A DNA stretch of 64,000 nucleotides, taken from contig CBDCVN010000013.1 in assembly GCA_965223045.1 (NCBI GenBank), forward strand, positions 868,001 through 932,000, in the 5' to 3' direction. The notes under the pieces are model-generated. The model was not told where the DNA came from. It did no database searches and saw only the letters and a program-made list of their open reading frames with translations. Source of the stretch: CBDCVN01 sp965223045. Lineage in GTDB: Bacteria; Deinococcota; Deinococci; Deinococcales; Trueperaceae. The position numbers and the translations under genes were made by a program. This document shows positions 61,330 through 64,000 of this stretch, in pieces. The stretch's first letter is position 1, and each line of letters starts with the position of its first letter.

Positions 61330-63042
61330 CTCAACTTTGGCAGTAGTGAGTATGTTAGTAATATTAGTTCACTCAACTAATTATAGCAATTCTCAAAGGA
61401 AAAATCATCAGTAAAGGAACAAAGAAAACCTAAAAGACCTAAATAGTAAATTAAAAAGGACTCAAAAAGCAATTGGATTTTTAAATAAACGCTTTCTAGT
61501 AGCAGACAGCAGCTAAAATAGGTGCCATCAAACTTTCAAGTGTTTGCCCTTTTACTAATCCAGCACTTATGAAACTTGCCAAACTCCACAAGCTCTGTGC
61601 TTTTGCTACTCGACACCAATGGGAGTTACTACCTTCAATTTCTACCTTGAGTTGATTTTGAAGCTTTTTTAAGAGGTCCTGATCATGAGGTATGGCTCGC
61701 AATAAGCTGTAAACTACGGCAACAAAGCTAATATGTCTGCATATCGCTTCAATATCCCGTACCTGATACTGGTCCAAACCTTCTGCCTTACCTTCTTCAT
61801 GATATACTTCAATTGGCCACCTATGGCGTCTGATTCTTGTTATTCCTGCTGATTGCCATTTTAAGCAATTTGAAATTAATGCATATGGCTCACCCTTCAA
61901 TTCTTCCTCTCTGTAATTGATAACTAATCTTTGCTTCCCAAAATTCTTAACCTTAATCGTGCAACAAAAACTGTAGTACCTTTCTTTCTTTCCCTTGTAG
62001 GAAATGGTTATTTTACGGAAAACTGGCTTCTTCTCCTCACTTAAATTATCGAAATGCTCTTTTTTAAGTCTCTGACTGAAGTCTTTAATTGTTTCTTCTT
62101 GCCCATTTACAATTACTTTATCATCTGCACAAAGTGTTCCTACATAGGGAAGTTTAAGTTCCTTGTCAATGAAACGACAAAAAGGAGCTGCTGTATACCA
62201 TTTATCAAATACTATAGGCAGTTTCATCCTTGGATTACTTTCCTTCCATTTAGATAGCAATCTTTTTGCAATGTGAAACTTGCTTTCATACAAATCTGTG
62301 ACACCATCTTTGTTTTGATGCCTTCTCCATAATCTTATCAAGTACTGTCGCCATTTTGCTTCATTAGTCTTTTTCAGTTCTAGCTTACTTTCCTTGATGG
62401 GAATACCTAGCTCTGGCAGCCCCTCCTCTATTTTCTCAAGGTCAGCGGGTTTCCATAATTCAAATTCTACTGGATAGTCAGTTTGATCGTCACTATAGTG
62501 TAACCCTACCAAATGGTGCGCCCAAACATGGCATCCTTTACTAGAATCATAAAGTTTTGCTATGCCTTTAAAGTGTTTGCCATAATGCTCAAGCAAAGTA
62601 TCATCTATACTTAACACACCTTTAGGTTTGAAACGAGTACCTTCCAGACTTGCTAAAAGGTCTAAACGTTTTTGGTTTAGTTTCTCTTCACTAAAAGGGC
62701 TTTTGTTTAACAAGCGATTAAGGCTGCTTTGATCACGGTTCTCAAAAATAATCAAGCGATTAATCCCCTCAACGGTTTTGTTTTCTGAAACAATAAGTCC
62801 ACTTATATAACGTTTGAACTGTGTCATGGCTGAATCAGAGAAAATATCTTTAAAGAAATGTTCATAATGCTTAACAACTTCAGGGTAATCAAGCAGGGGT
62901 ACCATATAATCACCTCCACGGTGTGTTTATACATTTTAGGAGGTGTTATTCATAATGTGAAGATTAGTAACAATTTGCTTTATCGGATATTAGCCTATTT
63001 TCGTTTTCCTGACATCGCAAAGGCCTCACTGCAAAAGTTGAG
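61330..63042 (-). mobile_element. 1713-bp IS (IS701/IS4-like DDE), copy 3
   Basis: Same ends as copies 1 and 2. Target duplication TTGGTA at 61324-61329 and 63043-63048. Essentially identical to copy 1 (one difference noticed in the coding region: GAGATCC versus GAGGTCC). Confidence 0.94.
61496..62905 (-). CDS. DDE transposase of the 1713-bp IS, copy 3
   Basis: 469 aa, same protein as copies 1 and 2, intact. Near-identity at the DNA level points to recent spread. Confidence 0.88.
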   Translation of the reverse strand: MVPLLDYPEVVKHYEHFFKDIFSDSAMTQFKRYISGLIVSENKTVEGINRLIIFENRDQSSLNRLLNKSPFSEEKLNQKRLDLLASLEGTRFKPKGVLSIDDTLLEHYGKHFKGIAKLYDSSKGCHVWAHHLVGLHYSDDQTDYPVEFELWKPADLEKIEEGLPELGIPIKESKLELKKTNEAKWRQYLIRLWRRHQNKDGVTDLYESKFHIAKRLLSKWKESNPRMKLPIVFDKWYTAAPFCRFIDKELKLPYVGTLCADDKVIVNGQEETIKDFSQRLKKEHFDNLSEEKKPVFRKITISYKGKKERYYSFCCTIKVKNFGKQRLVINYREEELKGEPYALISNCLKWQSAGITRIRRHRWPIEVYHEEGKAEGLDQYQVRDIEAICRHISFVAVVYSLLRAIPHDQDLLKKLQNQLKVEIEGSNSHWCRVAKAQSLWSLASFISAGLVKGQTLESLMAPILAAVCY

Positions 63043-63126
63043 TTGGTAAATAACATTAATTAATTATTTGGATTGTACTTTGCTTAGCTTCAGTAATAGT
63101 CCAAACAAAGTTAACCTATCTGTTAG

Positions 63127-63999
63127 TTATTTTCTAAAACCTATTCGGAAATTTTTGGGCCAACTTCTTATTTCTATAGTAACGCTATCATCACCAGCAC
63201 TGACTACAAAATAAGAGGCCTGACTATCTGCTTCCCTAAAAAGCTTCCTTAAGGTTGCTCCAAAAGTGCCGTCACCAACTATATAGCTGCCGTTTATTAT
63301 CTCAATACCATCAGTAGCAGGGTCACCATCATAAAGGCTAATGTTTACCTCTATGCCATCAATGAGTCCATTAAGTAACTCTCTTAAATCTGTGTTGCGA
63401 GAGGACAAACGTCTGGTTTGACTTTCACCATTAGCTGTAATTACTAAGTAGTCAAAGTTATTATTTCCTGCTGTATCAACAAGAGCTGAGAAAGCATCAC
63501 GGAAGCTAGCTTCTCCAACAGTAAAGCTACTGCTAGTCACCAAAACACCACCATTTTCGGGATCACCACTAAACAGACTTAGTTCTACAACTGTGCCGTC
63601 TTCCAAGTTTTTCAGGACGGAATCTCGCTTACCTCTAAAATTATGGTTTTTGCTCCGCAACTCAATAGTGCGACTAGAATCATTAGCACTTATCACAGCA
63701 TAGTTGGCATCAGGAGTCGTTTTTCGCAACTCCCTCAGTGAGTTTCGTAAATTCTCCTCACCATAAGTAACAGTAGTACTAGCAAGCAAGGTACTATCTG
63801 GTCTTTCTGGATCACCTTTATAGAGTTCTATAGTTATTTCATTGCCCTCTTCTATTGCCAGATCTAATTCAACTAGACTTGAGACTTGCTCAACATCTGC
63901 ATCAATATTAGATTCAGTGTCGAGCACACTGTCAGGTGTTTGTGTAGTTGAGCAGGAAACTAAAAACCCAGCGATAGCTAGGATTATACTGTACAGCAT
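63127..63999 (-). CDS. Lipoprotein with three homologous repeats
   Basis: 290 aa from the ATG at 63999 (the real start could lie just beyond the window, but MLYSIILAIAGFLVS-C is a complete lipoprotein signal). Three repeats of about 85 residues follow, each with a VELSLFSGDPENGG-type strand, an FRDAFSALVDTAG-type helix and a YLVITANGES-type strand. I do not recognise the family; the repeats suggest a beta-rich surface or binding protein. Confidence 0.65.
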   Translation of the reverse strand: MLYSIILAIAGFLVSCSTTQTPDSVLDTESNIDADVEQVSSLVELDLAIEEGNEITIELYKGDPERPDSTLLASTTVTYGEENLRNSLRELRKTTPDANYAVISANDSSRTIELRSKNHNFRGKRDSVLKNLEDGTVVELSLFSGDPENGGVLVTSSSFTVGEASFRDAFSALVDTAGNNNFDYLVITANGESQTRRLSSRNTDLRELLNGLIDGIEVNISLYDGDPATDGIEIINGSYIVGDGTFGATLRKLFREADSQASYFVVSAGDDSVTIEIRSWPKNFRIGFRK

Positions 64000-64000
64000 T

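Noticed and set aside
1..64000. tRNA, rRNA and tmRNA genes
   Set aside because: I looked for T-loop (GGTTCGAAT-type) and cloverleaf patterns and saw none that paired properly.

Overview
This is an AT-rich bacterial chromosome window. Ordinary housekeeping genes are interleaved with an unusually heavy load of insertion sequences. Housekeeping content includes the start of an M1-type aminopeptidase, a YpdA-like flavoprotein reductase, a C4 zinc-ribbon coiled-coil protein, a DinG-like helicase, HU, DNA polymerase III delta (holA) and prephenate dehydrogenase with an ACT domain. Lipoproteins, a peptide-type ABC solute-binding protein and a BTAD/NB-ARC/TPR regulator fit a free-living bacterium with a cell envelope. 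The YpdA-like reductase points to a bacillithiol user (Deinococcota or Firmicutes type), but I cannot fix the phylum from this window alone.

Layout. 1-13.7 kb: mostly backbone genes, with one IS3 copy and a 957-aa lipoprotein carrying a permuted NlpC/P60-like domain, followed by copies of a roughly 0.3-kb non-coding repeat. 13.8-19.1 kb: a 1713-bp IS, a HxlR regulator, a small secreted protein and an IS1634-type element. 19.1-27.2 kb: stress and detoxification genes (SnoaL, monooxygenase, VOC, AraC, SDR, LtrA), a broken ankyrin gene, a head-to-tail pair of identical IS1 copies, and a MarR regulator divergent from a stress protein/cytochrome b561 pair. 27.4-36.2 kb: solute-binding protein, large regulator, an IS5 copy and a secreted metalloprotease with an Ig-like domain. 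36.3-42.6 kb: a minus-strand run of small enzymes (SDR-like, phosphatase, DUF proteins, FMN reductase, monooxygenase, VOC) interrupted by a second IS3. 42.6-52.4 kb: an IS graveyard around a very long papain-like-peptidase/WD40-repeat gene. It is cut at its start by IS debris, split by a 1713-bp IS that itself carries an IS5-like element, and truncated at its end by a 761-bp segment with 114-bp inverted arms. A RES-like protein follows. 52.6-64 kb: two-domain SnoaL proteins around a radical-SAM enzyme, an AraC regulator, a methyltransferase split by an ISH3-like element that is itself split by a third IS3, a third 1713-bp IS, and a repeat-containing lipoprotein.

Most notable signals. (1) The palindrome CTCGAG occurs 40 times, far above a rough expectation for AT-rich DNA. 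It is absent from all IS sequence and from 42.5-55.8 kb, so it behaves like a HIP1-type iterated palindrome that marks native DNA. (2) The peptidase/WD40 gene has about 19 near-identical 129-bp units, and its reading frame can be reconstructed exactly across the nested insertion. (3) There is a three-copy MITE-like family. (4) Several nested insertions have target duplications precise enough to restore the disrupted genes on paper.
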